64,000 nt of DNA from positions 1 to 64,000 of the IMG/VR virus record IMGVR_UViG_3300010885_027635. One strand, written 5' to 3'. Made by a program: the position numbers and the translations under genes. Under the pieces are notes generated by a model. That model made no database searches and was not told the DNA's origin. It saw nothing but the letters and a program-made list of their open reading frames with translations. Origin of the DNA: a virus. Of the stretch, positions 21,349 to 30,894 are shown one piece after another. Within the stretch, counting starts at the first letter, position 1, and the number at the start of each line of letters is the position of its first letter.

Positions 21349-22820
21349 CTGTGTACCCGAACTCCATACAGTTGTTCAAAGCGATCAGCGTCTGCACGGT
21401 CATTGACCATGGGCTCGCCACGTATGTTAAGACTGGTGTTTAAAAGAAGGGGACATCCTGTTTCTTTGTACCACGCTTCAAGTAATCGTCTAATGCCTGA
21501 GCCATTATCACTAACCGTCTGTACTCGGCTAGTGCCATCGTGATGCACAATAGCAGGAAAAGTGTCAGGGTAGCGGCAATGAGCGACTGACTGCATATAA
21601 GGACTATCACGGAAACCACTGGGCATACTAAAATACTCATCAGCCAACTCTGCCAATACAACTGGTGCAAACGGTCTAAACTTTTGTCTACGTTTGATTT
21701 CATTTACGCGATCCTTTATATCCGTTCCTCTTGGGTCGGCGAGGAGGCTTCTGTTTCCAAGGGCTCTAGGGCCAAACTCGGCTCGACCACTAGCAACACC
21801 GCAGATTCTATCACGGAGTAAACTATCGATGCAGGCATCGACGGGATATTCTCCAGTGATTTCTGTGCCGAGGTATGCATCCTTCCAATTAACCTTTCCT
21901 CCATAAGCGAGGGCGGCAGCACCAAGACTAGAGCCAGCGTCGCCAGGACAAGGCATGATCCAAATGTTTTCAAAAAATTCACCAAGTTTTCTATTAGCAA
22001 GACAGTTCAAAGCAACGCCACCCATGTAGACCAGATTAGAACTCCATCTGAACTCTCTGGCATAACGCATTATATTATATATCAGTTCTTCTGTTAACAC
22101 CTGAGCACTGGCAGCAATATCTTCATTACTGGCTCCAGATAAAAATTCTGGATCTATACCTATGTGTAGATTCTCACTGAGCAAAGGACGTAGGTCTTCA
22201 ACATATCGGGGTTCTCCATACGCAACCATGCCCATGGTGATATATTCTTCATCCATGGGGTGTAGTCCTACTCGTTGAGTAACAGCACTATAAAAAAGTC
22301 CAATTGATTGAGGATATTTTTGACACCATAATCTTTGATACTGTGCATGGCCTTTGGCATCGTAACGAGCGGCGTATATTGATACTGTATCAAACTCGCC
22401 AATGGCATCTATTACAACCACTGTGGCCTTGTTGTATGGGCTGGTTTGAAAACCAGCTGCTGCATGGCTAAGGTGATGATTATAACTTTTAATATGTCGG
22501 GGCAGATGTTGTAACCAAGAACCCAATTGCTGTTTGAGTATTTGTTGAGTAGTTAAACTGCCAAAATCAACACCTTCGCCTGATCTTAAACGACGTAACT
22601 GTTTGATCAATGGCCGTTCATAATATGCTATAGTGTCTATGTTGTATTCGCAAAATTCATTTAACATGCTCAAATGAATGTTGTTATCGTTCTTTTGTTT
22701 GCTGTAGCGTTCTGCATGCCCAGCAAATATGATCTCGCCACGGCTGTCAATTAGGGTAGCAGCGGCATCGTGAAAGCCGGCACTAATACCAAGTATATGT
22801 TTTGCTGGTTCTAATTTCAT
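21345..22820 (-). CDS. NodU/CmcH-family carbamoyltransferase
   Basis: This 491-residue protein has an N-terminal actin-like ATPase-fold segment (HILGISAGFHDAAATLI), the His-rich NHHLSHAAAGF, the GGVALNCLANRK stretch and the C-terminal GRAEFGPRALGNRSLLADPR. All are marks of O-carbamoyltransferases such as NodU, CmcH and TobZ. These make carbamoyladenylate from carbamoyl phosphate and ATP and pass the carbamoyl group to a sugar hydroxyl. The length is a little below the usual 540-600. It ends an operon, with ATGA coupling to the 33-residue gene upstream. It probably decorates a glycan. Confidence 0.93.
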   Translation of the reverse strand: MKLEPAKHILGISAGFHDAAATLIDSRGEIIFAGHAERYSKQKNDNNIHLSMLNEFCEYNIDTIAYYERPLIKQLRRLRSGEGVDFGSLTTQQILKQQLGSWLQHLPRHIKSYNHHLSHAAAGFQTSPYNKATVVVIDAIGEFDTVSIYAARYDAKGHAQYQRLWCQKYPQSIGLFYSAVTQRVGLHPMDEEYITMGMVAYGEPRYVEDLRPLLSENLHIGIDPEFLSGASNEDIAASAQVLTEELIYNIMRYAREFRWSSNLVYMGGVALNCLANRKLGEFFENIWIMPCPGDAGSSLGAAALAYGGKVNWKDAYLGTEITGEYPVDACIDSLLRDRICGVASGRAEFGPRALGNRSLLADPRGTDIKDRVNEIKRRQKFRPFAPVVLAELADEYFSMPSGFRDSPYMQSVAHCRYPDTFPAIVHHDGTSRVQTVSDNGSGIRRLLEAWYKETGCPLLLNTSLNIRGEPMVNDRADADRFEQLYGVRVHS

Positions 22821-22918
22821 TTGTAGATAAAAGGATCTCTTTTACGTAGTTCTTTTAATTTTTTTCTATAACGTATTTCTAACTTGATACGATCAATTAA
22901 GTTGCGAATCCATTTCAT
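22817..22918 (-). CDS. Very small basic protein (33 aa)
   Basis: This 34-codon frame sits between two larger genes with ATGA overlaps on both sides. The product begins MKWIRNLIDRIKLEIRYRKK and ends ELRKRDPFIYK. It is a single amphipathic basic helix with a conserved-looking end R-D-P-F-I-Y. I recall similar short proteins ending in DPFIY in other aquatic T4-like phages, but cannot check this. It may be a partner or chaperone of the carbamoyltransferase, or a membrane-surface peptide. Confidence 0.7.
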   Translation of the reverse strand: MKWIRNLIDRIKLEIRYRKKLKELRKRDPFIYK

Positions 22919-23955
22919 TTTAATTTCCTTATTTGTTGTTGCATATAGTCTGGGTCAGACCATTGATATTCATATGTTGCTCGGGCATCACTGGTGCAGA
23001 TGGCTGTTACATTAAGTCTAGTATTTAATTGACTCCATATATAGCGGTAATCTTCTGTGCCAAAGCTGCGTTTTAAATCCACTTGTCCCACCCGAGGGTG
23101 TCCTATAGTCAGGCTTTTATCTTCGGGGTCAAAGCCGTTAGCTGTTAACCATTCGCGGAATTCTTTTAATTGTTTTATTTGCCACGTAAATGCACCCGGA
23201 TTGTTGGCCCATTCTATGTCAAAATCACCAGCGGCTTCGGTTTGTGCTTTTAAGCTAGTGGTCATTAATTCGCCAATTCGACTGTCGCGGCCTTCATCTT
23301 GAAACACTTCCCAGTGATGCTTGCCCACAGCTTTGTTAACGCCCACATACACTCCGCCCAGGCTACGATTAATAGTGTCTATACCAAACAGCTCATAATC
23401 TTCCGCTTCAAGTGTAAAGCGTGGAGCATTTAACCAGCACATGAGCTGACTGGGTCGTTGCCATTCGGGTGCTGTTAGCTTTTTTCTATGGCTTAATTGC
23501 CAGCTTTCAAACTCGTGACATAATAGATTTAATTGACGTATGTGCCAGCGTGTACTATTATCTGCAGACCAATAATAGTCACTTATATGACCCGATCCGC
23601 CTTGTAAGTCTTCAAAGTAACAATGCAATTGATTAAAATGTTCATGATCAACACCGCCATCTGCCGCTACACTATTAGACAAAGTAAAATGGTCGTCGAT
23701 ATGATAACCCAAGTCAGCACTGTTAATGGCACTAATACTTGAATTAATTTGCTCTAATAGATAAGCACCATTTCTGTCACCGTCGGCAAAACCCAAAAAA
23801 CAGTAATTCTTTTCTAAATGATAATCTTTTGCAATTAATTCATTCAGTGCGGCCAGCCATTTACGACTCAACGTGTTGTCATATACATTGACATACACAG
23901 TTACGTCATCAAGATCTATTTCAACGACATCAAGCAATTGAATTGTACCACTCAT
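22915..23955 (-). CDS. Hypothetical protein in the carbamoyltransferase operon (346 aa)
   Basis: This protein has no recognised motif. It has an acidic N terminus (VVEIDLDDVTVYVNVYDN), then a GT-A-like beta/alpha pattern, KNYCFLGFADGDRNGAYLLE, a His-rich middle (residues about 100-150) and several tryptophans. The ATG at 23955 is preferred to a GTG at 24006 because the ATG gives a clean N terminus and only 26 nt overlap with the radical SAM gene. A family unique to phage islands is possible. Placement between a radical SAM and a carbamoyltransferase suggests a role in the same pathway. Confidence 0.7.
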   Translation of the reverse strand: MSGTIQLLDVVEIDLDDVTVYVNVYDNTLSRKWLAALNELIAKDYHLEKNYCFLGFADGDRNGAYLLEQINSSISAINSADLGYHIDDHFTLSNSVAADGGVDHEHFNQLHCYFEDLQGGSGHISDYYWSADNSTRWHIRQLNLLCHEFESWQLSHRKKLTAPEWQRPSQLMCWLNAPRFTLEAEDYELFGIDTINRSLGGVYVGVNKAVGKHHWEVFQDEGRDSRIGELMTTSLKAQTEAAGDFDIEWANNPGAFTWQIKQLKEFREWLTANGFDPEDKSLTIGHPRVGQVDLKRSFGTEDYRYIWSQLNTRLNVTAICTSDARATYEYQWSDPDYMQQQIRKLK

Positions 23956-25219
23956 ATATTTCTGGGTCCTGTTGTAATATATCCGCCAGAGTGTATGTAT
24001 CTCCACGAATTGATTCTAATTGTAACATGCGACGCTTGCCTTTTGCAAGTGCTTGTTGATATGAATCGGGCCATTGTTCTGCAAAGGTTGGTCTGGATTT
24101 TAACTGTAACAATACTTCTTTTAAAGCACCTGCTGGTAATGTGGTTACCAACCGATCCACAGTCTGGTCCAGTAACTGTCTGGGTAATGCCAGAGGACTT
24201 AAGATAATATCTGGGCTAAAACCAAATACCACTTTGGCCAAGATATCTACTCCAAATTCGTCTGCGAGTTGTTGGATGTTTTGGACTTCAAATAAACCCG
24301 GAAGGGTGAGGGTAAAATCGATCCGCATTTGTCGCCGGTGGCGGGATATGTACAGTCCCATGGCAAAATTATCTCGCCATCGAGCATAATCCAGTCCTGT
24401 TCTGATGTATTCTCCTGTGCGTCCTGTACCGTCCAGGCTTGCGCAGATTTGCCAGTCTCGCACATGAGCAAGTATGTCACGATAAAGGTTAACACCGCGA
24501 TAATCCACACGGCTAAGATTAGTATTATATCTAGCATAAACACGTGGTCCGTCTCCTAATTCAATTATACGTTGCATATAACGCCAGTGTTGTTCGTACA
24601 TTAAGGGTTCACCTCCTACCCAATATACTTCTTCAACACGGTGTTGTTCTACTGCCAGGGAGAATTCTGCTTCAACTTGTGTGTCTTGAAAACGAGATAT
24701 TTCCGCTCTGACTTCGGGCTTCATCCAGTTGTTTTTGGTGTTTGACCAATCAATCATTTCATGCTGGCGTTGTTCGCTTTCCCAAGCACTTGACAACATA
24801 TCGCCGCATGTACGACATTTAAAGTTACATAGATTGCTAAAGCGATAATCCCAGCTGACCGGCTTTACAGTGGTAGTGCCGTCGGCTTGTGTAGCGGCCA
24901 TAGCTGACTCATACTTGTGTTCAAACAAACGATTAAAGTAACTGCGATAAACGTCTGTGTTTAATAGCTTACTGTTGCATACATCGCACTCAGGCAAGGT
25001 TTCTCCAGCCATCATACGACGACGCACACTCTTCATATGTTCGCCGTTCCAGTGTTCGTCCAAGGTAACAGGAATATAGCGGCCTGTACCGCTAGCAGTA
25101 TCTATGTACTGTTCAAAGTTTTGAGCAGGTTCACGGCTGGCACAGCACATGCGACGCTCAGTTTGTGGGCTGAGATATGTGTGTGTCCAGGGTGCCATAC
25201 ATAAGGTGTCGGGTTTCAA
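23930..25219 (-). CDS. Radical SAM protein 'B' of the array
   Basis: This 429-residue protein has its core motif C131-x3-C135-x2-C138 (CNFKCRTC) and a GGEPLMYE segment. The N-terminal cysteine region C7-M-A-P-W, C25-C26 and C78-x2-C81 probably binds an accessory Fe-S cluster, as twitch/SPASM-type parts do, but placed before the barrel. It starts at TTG 25219, overlapping the previous stop (TTGA). The next ATG would remove Cys7, which is conserved in the relatives, so the TTG is supported. The substrate is unknown. Confidence 0.9.
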   Translation of the reverse strand: MKPDTLCMAPWTHTYLSPQTERRMCCASREPAQNFEQYIDTASGTGRYIPVTLDEHWNGEHMKSVRRRMMAGETLPECDVCNSKLLNTDVYRSYFNRLFEHKYESAMAATQADGTTTVKPVSWDYRFSNLCNFKCRTCGDMLSSAWESEQRQHEMIDWSNTKNNWMKPEVRAEISRFQDTQVEAEFSLAVEQHRVEEVYWVGGEPLMYEQHWRYMQRIIELGDGPRVYARYNTNLSRVDYRGVNLYRDILAHVRDWQICASLDGTGRTGEYIRTGLDYARWRDNFAMGLYISRHRRQMRIDFTLTLPGLFEVQNIQQLADEFGVDILAKVVFGFSPDIILSPLALPRQLLDQTVDRLVTTLPAGALKEVLLQLKSRPTFAEQWPDSYQQALAKGKRRMLQLESIRGDTYTLADILQQDPEIYEWYNSIA

Positions 25220-26472
25220 GAGATTATCCTTTGCCCAACAGATTCAGACACCTGTTTTAAATCGTTGTAGTCAGGGTGGGCAGGATTATAAACATTATTA
25301 CGATCGAATTCATCCTGTGTAGTGGTGCCCCAATTCCACATTTTTTGTAGATTAATATTTGTTACGCCAAGGTCTTGACAGGTCTTTACAAACTCGGGAA
25401 TTTCTTTATAATTATTGGCCTGTACTACAAAATCAGCAGTTAATTGGGTGGCAAAACGTTGCTGATCAATCAATTGTTTTACAAAGCGTACATTATCCAG
25501 TAAGGTGGCCCAATCGCCATTGACTCTCAGCTGACTATAAGTTGTTGCGGTACCGGCATCAAAACTAATTCTAAGCTCTTTGACATGTGGCAAAAATCCA
25601 CTTAAAAATGCCGCATGTTTTTTCAAATAACTGCCATTGGTTTGTATTGTGCTTTGAATATTTGTTTTGCCCGTGGCCACAATATAATTCATCAAGTCCA
25701 TGTAAACTTCTGAAATAAACGGCTCGCCTCCGCACCAGCGTATGTCAACAGGTTGCTGATCAATACGATCAATTATCAAGGTTTTAATTTGATGTGCTAT
25801 GCCATTATTAATTCCACGTATGACATGATCTTTGTTCCAATTAATTACATCAGTTCTACAGCTGGGGCATCGAAAATTACAAGTATAATCAAAATCAAAA
25901 ATAAGATTGCCGGGTATTTGATTGACCAATAATTCTGGAGACGCAGTAAAAGGCATAGGTTTTTGATCAACAGGCAGTGTTGTATAAGACTCTGAATCAA
26001 TTGTTTTGAAAAAATCACATATTTGATTGTTACAGTAATAATACCGACCTGCTAGTATTTCTTGTCGGATCCGTTGTGCCATGGGCGAATTTAATACATC
26101 ATATATGTCAGTGCATTGTAGGATGTTTCCCACAAATTTTGGAATCCAACTAGGACTCAAACAGATATAAACTTGCCCGTTGCTGTTAATGCCCAGGGTA
26201 TTCCAGGGAATTTGACAAGGTGCTGTCTGGGTTAATTGTTTGTCAAAAAATACCTGTTGCTGACGTTGCTGATTACCCTGTGCAATTGAGTCACCTGACA
26301 GGGTAATTGCTTGATAATTCTCAGTTTGCTCACGTACGAATTGGTCCAATTCTTGCTGTATAACCAAGTTGGTTGATCCGACACCAGCTACAAAATCTTC
26401 AAATGTTGGCCAGTCTGGACCGGCTTGAGTTTGATAAATTCTAGGATCGATTATCTGTTTAAGCGTGGTCAT
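25216..26472 (-). CDS. Radical SAM protein 'C' of the array
   Basis: This 418-residue protein has the core CNFRCPSC at C198, C202, C205 and a WCGGEPF segment. It differs by about 85 extra N-terminal residues before the cysteine region CQIPW (C86), with C104, C147 and C152 following; it lacks the CC pair of B, D and E. The ATG at 26472 is chosen over an upstream TTG. It overlaps the neighbour by 14 nt. The extra N-terminal part may bind a partner or substrate. Confidence 0.9.
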   Translation of the reverse strand: MTTLKQIIDPRIYQTQAGPDWPTFEDFVAGVGSTNLVIQQELDQFVREQTENYQAITLSGDSIAQGNQQRQQQVFFDKQLTQTAPCQIPWNTLGINSNGQVYICLSPSWIPKFVGNILQCTDIYDVLNSPMAQRIRQEILAGRYYYCNNQICDFFKTIDSESYTTLPVDQKPMPFTASPELLVNQIPGNLIFDFDYTCNFRCPSCRTDVINWNKDHVIRGINNGIAHQIKTLIIDRIDQQPVDIRWCGGEPFISEVYMDLMNYIVATGKTNIQSTIQTNGSYLKKHAAFLSGFLPHVKELRISFDAGTATTYSQLRVNGDWATLLDNVRFVKQLIDQQRFATQLTADFVVQANNYKEIPEFVKTCQDLGVTNINLQKMWNWGTTTQDEFDRNNVYNPAHPDYNDLKQVSESVGQRIIS

Positions 26473-27682
26473 GATATTCAATTAATTCAGCAAACTCTGG
26501 TTCAATTACTGCCAGACTTTCGCCACGCCGTTGATCTAACGTGGCAATTTGTTCGCGTAGTAGGTTACCGTCTAAGCTAGCACCGCGATTCATAAAATCT
26601 ATCACATGATCAAATTCTTGACGGGTTCTGGTGTCTACCTGTGCATTCAACAGTCGATCGGCTATGGCCAGCTTGGCCGATTCTGGCAAGGTAGCAATAC
26701 TAAAATAATAAGCATCATGCATCATGTTCCAGTAGACAAAATCAAATCCTTGTACGTTGATCCAGTCGGCCAGTTGTTCAAGGTAATACACATTAAACAC
26801 ATTGACGGTGGAACACACCTGCAATTGTATATTAGTATGTTGACTTCTTAGCAGTTTAAAGCGTTCAATATTGGCACACACTTCTGTCCATACAGCATTA
26901 CTACGTTGATATTCAAAACGTGCTCCAACATCATCAATGCTAAATGCTATTTCAACCAAGCGGAAATGACGCCAAATGTCAATGGCATGCTCTGGATATT
27001 GGGTGCCATTGGTATTGTAGTGTATTTCAATTTGTCCAGCACAACCTTGATCAACCAGGCGTTGTAGTAAATCAAAGTGTTCCTGGATCATAAATGGTTC
27101 ACCGCCGGTAAATTCAATATAACGAACCTGATCAACAATTTGATCCATTTCAGACCAAAACGTGGGATTTTCTCTGGGCCATGCACCAGCACGTAACATT
27201 TTATAATGATGATTTGTTTTACGATCGACCAACTGCTCATCGGTCAAGTTATCAAGTTCCTCAACAGCAAACGTACTTGAACTCCACGAACCGCATATAC
27301 GACATTTTAAATTACATATATTGCCCAACTTAAGATCTAAAAACATTAAAGGTTTAGCGTCTATGGTCCAGTCTTGCTCGGGCAACATGTGTTTGAGTCT
27401 ATCTAGTGTATGCATACGTTTACTGGTGCGACCAGCACGTTCTTCTCGCCAACACTTGCGGCAAGTCTGTGGCTGTTTACCATCCAAGAATTCTCTGCGT
27501 AGATCTCGCATGTACTGGCTATTTTGTATAGCAGGAAAGCTGGCATGATTCAAATCAAATTTGTCTCCAGCATTATCTGTAATTTCGTCATCGGCTAAAC
27601 AACAAGGACGTACAGTACCAATAGGACTAGTTTCTAAACTGACCCAGGGCAACACACAGAATTTATCACTAGGTAATTTCAT
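26459..27682 (-). CDS. Radical SAM protein 'D' of the array
   Basis: This 407-residue protein has N-terminal cysteines C9 (FCVLPW), C27-C28 and C74-x2-C77, then the core C123-x3-C127-x2-C130 (CNLKCRIC) and FTGGEPFM. It is the most compact member. The pattern PW...G...PCC...C-x2-C-W-x-E-E is shared with B and E. ATGA couples it to the sulfotransferase-like gene upstream. Confidence 0.92.
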   Translation of the reverse strand: MKLPSDKFCVLPWVSLETSPIGTVRPCCLADDEITDNAGDKFDLNHASFPAIQNSQYMRDLRREFLDGKQPQTCRKCWREERAGRTSKRMHTLDRLKHMLPEQDWTIDAKPLMFLDLKLGNICNLKCRICGSWSSSTFAVEELDNLTDEQLVDRKTNHHYKMLRAGAWPRENPTFWSEMDQIVDQVRYIEFTGGEPFMIQEHFDLLQRLVDQGCAGQIEIHYNTNGTQYPEHAIDIWRHFRLVEIAFSIDDVGARFEYQRSNAVWTEVCANIERFKLLRSQHTNIQLQVCSTVNVFNVYYLEQLADWINVQGFDFVYWNMMHDAYYFSIATLPESAKLAIADRLLNAQVDTRTRQEFDHVIDFMNRGASLDGNLLREQIATLDQRRGESLAVIEPEFAELIEYHDHA

Positions 27683-28323
27683 TGATTAGATATCCATACT
27701 TTATTACTTTCAGCAAACCAACGTTGCCACACTTGCTCAACATAATCCATGTTGAGTTCTAGCTCAAGTTGTTGATTAATTTGTTCTATATTATCCAAGA
27801 ATTCTTGTTTTTTAAAAAAATCAGAAAATGGAATGGTTATCCATGGAATATCTACGTGGGTCTCACGAATACATTCTAGCTCTTGCTGATCTTTGTCCCA
27901 ATCTATTGTGTATTTTTTAGATTGTTGATTATCTAATAGAAATTTTTTATGTTCGTCGACAACTTGTATATTAATTATTGATTCAAAAAAGTTTTCTCCA
28001 AATAGCCCTTGTTCCTTAACATTTCTGTACTCAAATGGGTGCCATTTTTCAATAAACCATAATGGGCTAGTTTCATAGTTAACCCAATCAGTTATACCTA
28101 GTACATATCCGTACCGAGTCAGACGTTCATTGTCTTTCCATTTGGATCCATAGCCGCCCCATTGTAAATTCATAGACAATCTATCACTGGCAGAAAATTT
28201 GGTTTGATATTCTGTGGCGTCATTACCGCCGGTTCCTGCAATGGTCTTTTCGCTAAGAGTGAGTACTCGTTGCAAGAAAGAGCCCCCGGTTCCTGGCAAA
28301 TACAATATTAATGTTTTTAACAT
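27679..28323 (-). CDS. Putative sulfotransferase-like protein (214 aa)
   Basis: This 214-residue protein starts with a P-loop-like P-G-T-G-G-S-F-L-Q-R at residues 10-19, after a hydrophobic strand. That agrees with the PAPS 5'-phosphosulfate loop of sulfotransferases (P-K-x-G-S/T-T). Later W-F-x-E-K-W-H-P-F-E-Y and a basic/acidic C-terminal half give little more. Sulfate transfer onto a glycan hydroxyl would fit its neighbours. A simple P-loop kinase of another type cannot be excluded. Confidence 0.5.
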   Translation of the reverse strand: MLKTLILYLPGTGGSFLQRVLTLSEKTIAGTGGNDATEYQTKFSASDRLSMNLQWGGYGSKWKDNERLTRYGYVLGITDWVNYETSPLWFIEKWHPFEYRNVKEQGLFGENFFESIINIQVVDEHKKFLLDNQQSKKYTIDWDKDQQELECIRETHVDIPWITIPFSDFFKKQEFLDNIEQINQQLELELNMDYVEQVWQRWFAESNKVWISNQ

Positions 28324-29573
28324 AGGGCCTCTAGTTCTGGAATTATATCTAATATATTTTCATTGCGTATAGAATCTAGTTCATTGGTCTTGCTCCAAAA
28401 CTTAGGAACAAGTGCAGAATTGTCTGTGGCCATTAAGAAGTTAACAGCACTTTCAAAACCCACAGTGGCACGATTAAGCGGATCCAACGGGCGTAACCAT
28501 TCCAGGTGTTCCTCGTAGGCCAAGCGAATACGTTGTTTGTACTTTATAGGTGCAATATCAATGCGGAAGTGTGCAGGGTCTTGCAAGATGTTTACGTTTA
28601 GGTCTTGTGGTTGAATCAACCCTTTGTCTACCCAGGTTCTATGGAATTGAGGCAGGTGTAGTGCGTTCATAATACTTAATGTAGGACTAATATAAAAGTC
28701 TACCTTAGGACATATAGTCATCATTTGTTCACGGTTTCGTTCTACTGTGTCCCAATCTGTACCTCGACGTATATACTCCGCACGTGGGCCCATGGCATCT
28801 AAACTGGCTCCTACGGCTACACTATCAAACTTACGCCAATAATCAAAAACCACACGGTCTTTAAGTTTGGTATGTGTAAAGTTAGTATTGTAAATTAAAC
28901 GCACATCAAAACGCCCGCGACGTTCTAGTTCATCTAGGATGTTGTAGTGTTCGGCCATCATTAGCGGCTCGCCACCAGCAAAGTATATTTGCTCCACATA
29001 GTCTAGGTGTGGAATCAGTTGTTCCCACATGTCTGTTTCGGTACGCCCAGCATAATTTAGGGCCACATTCTGTTCCTTCCATGTACCGCCGGCCAATTTA
29101 GCCTGATCTTGATACCAGCTTGAGCTAAAGATATGCCCACAACTTCGACAACTTAAATTACACAGGTTACTGAAGCGAATATCCCAATAGCTCATTTGAA
29201 ATTTATCATCGTCGATACGTTTGATATGATGCCCGTGATGTTTGTTGGCACTGCGACGGCCTGAAAAGAAACCCGACTCTTCTTGCTCGTAACAACGACC
29301 ACAGGCAGGATTAGGACGTTCGTTCAACATGTCCTCTCTTAGCCCACGCATGGGTGCATCACGATAAATTGCTTCTAGTGTTTTATGTCTAGTGTTACCC
29401 ACAGGGTAAGCCATTTCAGCATGACAGCAAGGATATGCTTCCCCGGTTGGGTATGCGTGTAGGTGTATCCAAGGGTAGATGCAGAATGTTTTAGAATCTC
29501 GTAACAAAAATTTTTCACGCTCTGTTAACTCTACCGGCCTGACTAAATCTGCTGAGTTATACTTGTATGTCAT
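28317..29573 (-). CDS. Radical SAM protein 'E' of the array
   Basis: This 418-residue protein has N-terminal FCIYPW (C31), C49-C50 and C91-x2-C94, then core C138-x3-C142-x2-C145 (CNLSCRSC) and FAGGEPLM. It resembles B and D. A run of His/Arg lies between the two cysteine regions (residues 105-120). It overlaps the following sulfotransferase-like gene by 7 nt and the preceding radical SAM gene by 17 nt. Confidence 0.92.
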   Translation of the reverse strand: MTYKYNSADLVRPVELTEREKFLLRDSKTFCIYPWIHLHAYPTGEAYPCCHAEMAYPVGNTRHKTLEAIYRDAPMRGLREDMLNERPNPACGRCYEQEESGFFSGRRSANKHHGHHIKRIDDDKFQMSYWDIRFSNLCNLSCRSCGHIFSSSWYQDQAKLAGGTWKEQNVALNYAGRTETDMWEQLIPHLDYVEQIYFAGGEPLMMAEHYNILDELERRGRFDVRLIYNTNFTHTKLKDRVVFDYWRKFDSVAVGASLDAMGPRAEYIRRGTDWDTVERNREQMMTICPKVDFYISPTLSIMNALHLPQFHRTWVDKGLIQPQDLNVNILQDPAHFRIDIAPIKYKQRIRLAYEEHLEWLRPLDPLNRATVGFESAVNFLMATDNSALVPKFWSKTNELDSIRNENILDIIPELEALC

Positions 29574-30894
29574 TGTACCAATCTTTTAATGCAGGAAATG
29601 TTTGAGCAAAATCTTTTCCACGACGCTGGTCATACTGTGTAAAAAACTGTTTAAAATCATTGTGCAACTTTGGCATGTCAAACGCATCTGAGTGCGGTGT
29701 TTTAACTATATCTAAGTAATCAATTAATCTTTGCATGTGGTTAACTTCGTGCTCGTGCAACAATGGGTTATCGGCATTGGTAGTCAGCCACTGCTCTAAC
29801 TTTTCCTTGTGACGAGCTCTAATATCATTGGGCAACACCAGCGGACTTTGAAAGCTAGGAAATCTAAGTATGTTTAAAGTAAAACTAACCTTTTCTCGTC
29901 CATGTATCATTTTAAACCATAATATCATGTCAAGGAATTCGGTCAGACTTTCCAAGCACAATGCATTAATAGTATTCATTATGTGTACCCCGCGAACACG
30001 GTCACTGGTTGCAATACGTTGTACATTGTTGACCCATTGACGATAGTTTAGCCCATCACGGATGTATTCTGCTTGTGCCCCTATACTTTCGTTGCTGGTA
30101 TAGATGTCTACTTCTAATCCTTCTATACTAGACAACAAGCGATCGATATCTACTTCTGCACCTAGGTTACTGTTGATGGCCAGTCTGGTTTTGCTTTTAC
30201 CTTGATTGTTTTTAAACCAATCTAACAGCTTCCAGGTCTCACCCGACATCAGCGGCTCACCGCCGGTGATTCTTAACTCTTGAAGAGTTTTATGTAGATC
30301 TGTTTCCCACCATTTAAAGAACGCTTCAACATAGGGATTAGTTTCACCAAACCGGTATAGTTGAGCCGTATCGTGAGCATGAGTAAAGTGGCCACGCCCA
30401 TCAGACACCAAGGACTCATAGGCTCCGTTGCGTTGTATGTCGCGAACCCATGTGCTACTGAAAGCAGGGTTACAATAGCTACAAGCAAATTGGCAAGTGC
30501 GGTCAAATGCAATTTCAAGTGTGCGAAGATTGACGTCTTCTTGATGTGGTTGTGTGTATGCTTCATTTAGGGCCTCTATAGGGTAAATTCGACTTTTGTA
30601 TACACGGTCTGAGATAGCATCTCGACCCATGTCTTCGATCTTCCAGCAGTATTCGCAACCCTTGGGACGGTTACCCATCTGCATGTTAAGTCGATCTATT
30701 TTCTTTTCTACTGTGTTGTGTATGGCACTGGGGCGGGTTCGAATTTCTTCCAGATCAATGGCATGTGCAGGTGGGTGATGGCAACTGGTTGTTTGTCCTG
30801 AGCCCAACCAGATGGTAGCATTATACCATTTGGCCGCACAAAAGCTAGAGCTCAGATTGTCTAAAATATTTTGTTTAAAATCTAAATCATTCAT
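29557..30894 (-). CDS. Radical SAM protein 'F' of the array
   Basis: This 445-residue protein has core C134-x3-C138-x2-C141 (CQFACSYC) with N-terminal C19 (FCAAKW), C38 (SCHHPPAHAI) and C80-x2-C83-W. The C-H-H-P-P-x-H-A-I stretch is shared only with G, so F and G form a subgroup. ITGGEPLM is present. It overlaps the sulfotransferase gene upstream by 8 nt. Confidence 0.92.
   Translation of the reverse strand: MNDLDFKQNILDNLSSSFCAAKWYNATIWLGSGQTTSCHHPPAHAIDLEEIRTRPSAIHNTVEKKIDRLNMQMGNRPKGCEYCWKIEDMGRDAISDRVYKSRIYPIEALNEAYTQPHQEDVNLRTLEIAFDRTCQFACSYCNPAFSSTWVRDIQRNGAYESLVSDGRGHFTHAHDTAQLYRFGETNPYVEAFFKWWETDLHKTLQELRITGGEPLMSGETWKLLDWFKNNQGKSKTRLAINSNLGAEVDIDRLLSSIEGLEVDIYTSNESIGAQAEYIRDGLNYRQWVNNVQRIATSDRVRGVHIMNTINALCLESLTEFLDMILWFKMIHGREKVSFTLNILRFPSFQSPLVLPNDIRARHKEKLEQWLTTNADNPLLHEHEVNHMQRLIDYLDIVKTPHSDAFDMPKLHNDFKQFFTQYDQRRGKDFAQTFPALKDWYNDIQV

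Noticed and set aside
21440-22000. Hydrophobic frames within the carbamoyltransferase gene
   Set aside because: They are frame shadows of a strongly supported gene and have no start signals.
30273-30566. Hydrophobic 97-aa frame inside radical SAM protein F
   Set aside because: It is on the same strand in another frame and entirely inside a conserved enzyme; the hydrophobic look comes from frame shift of the coding sequence.
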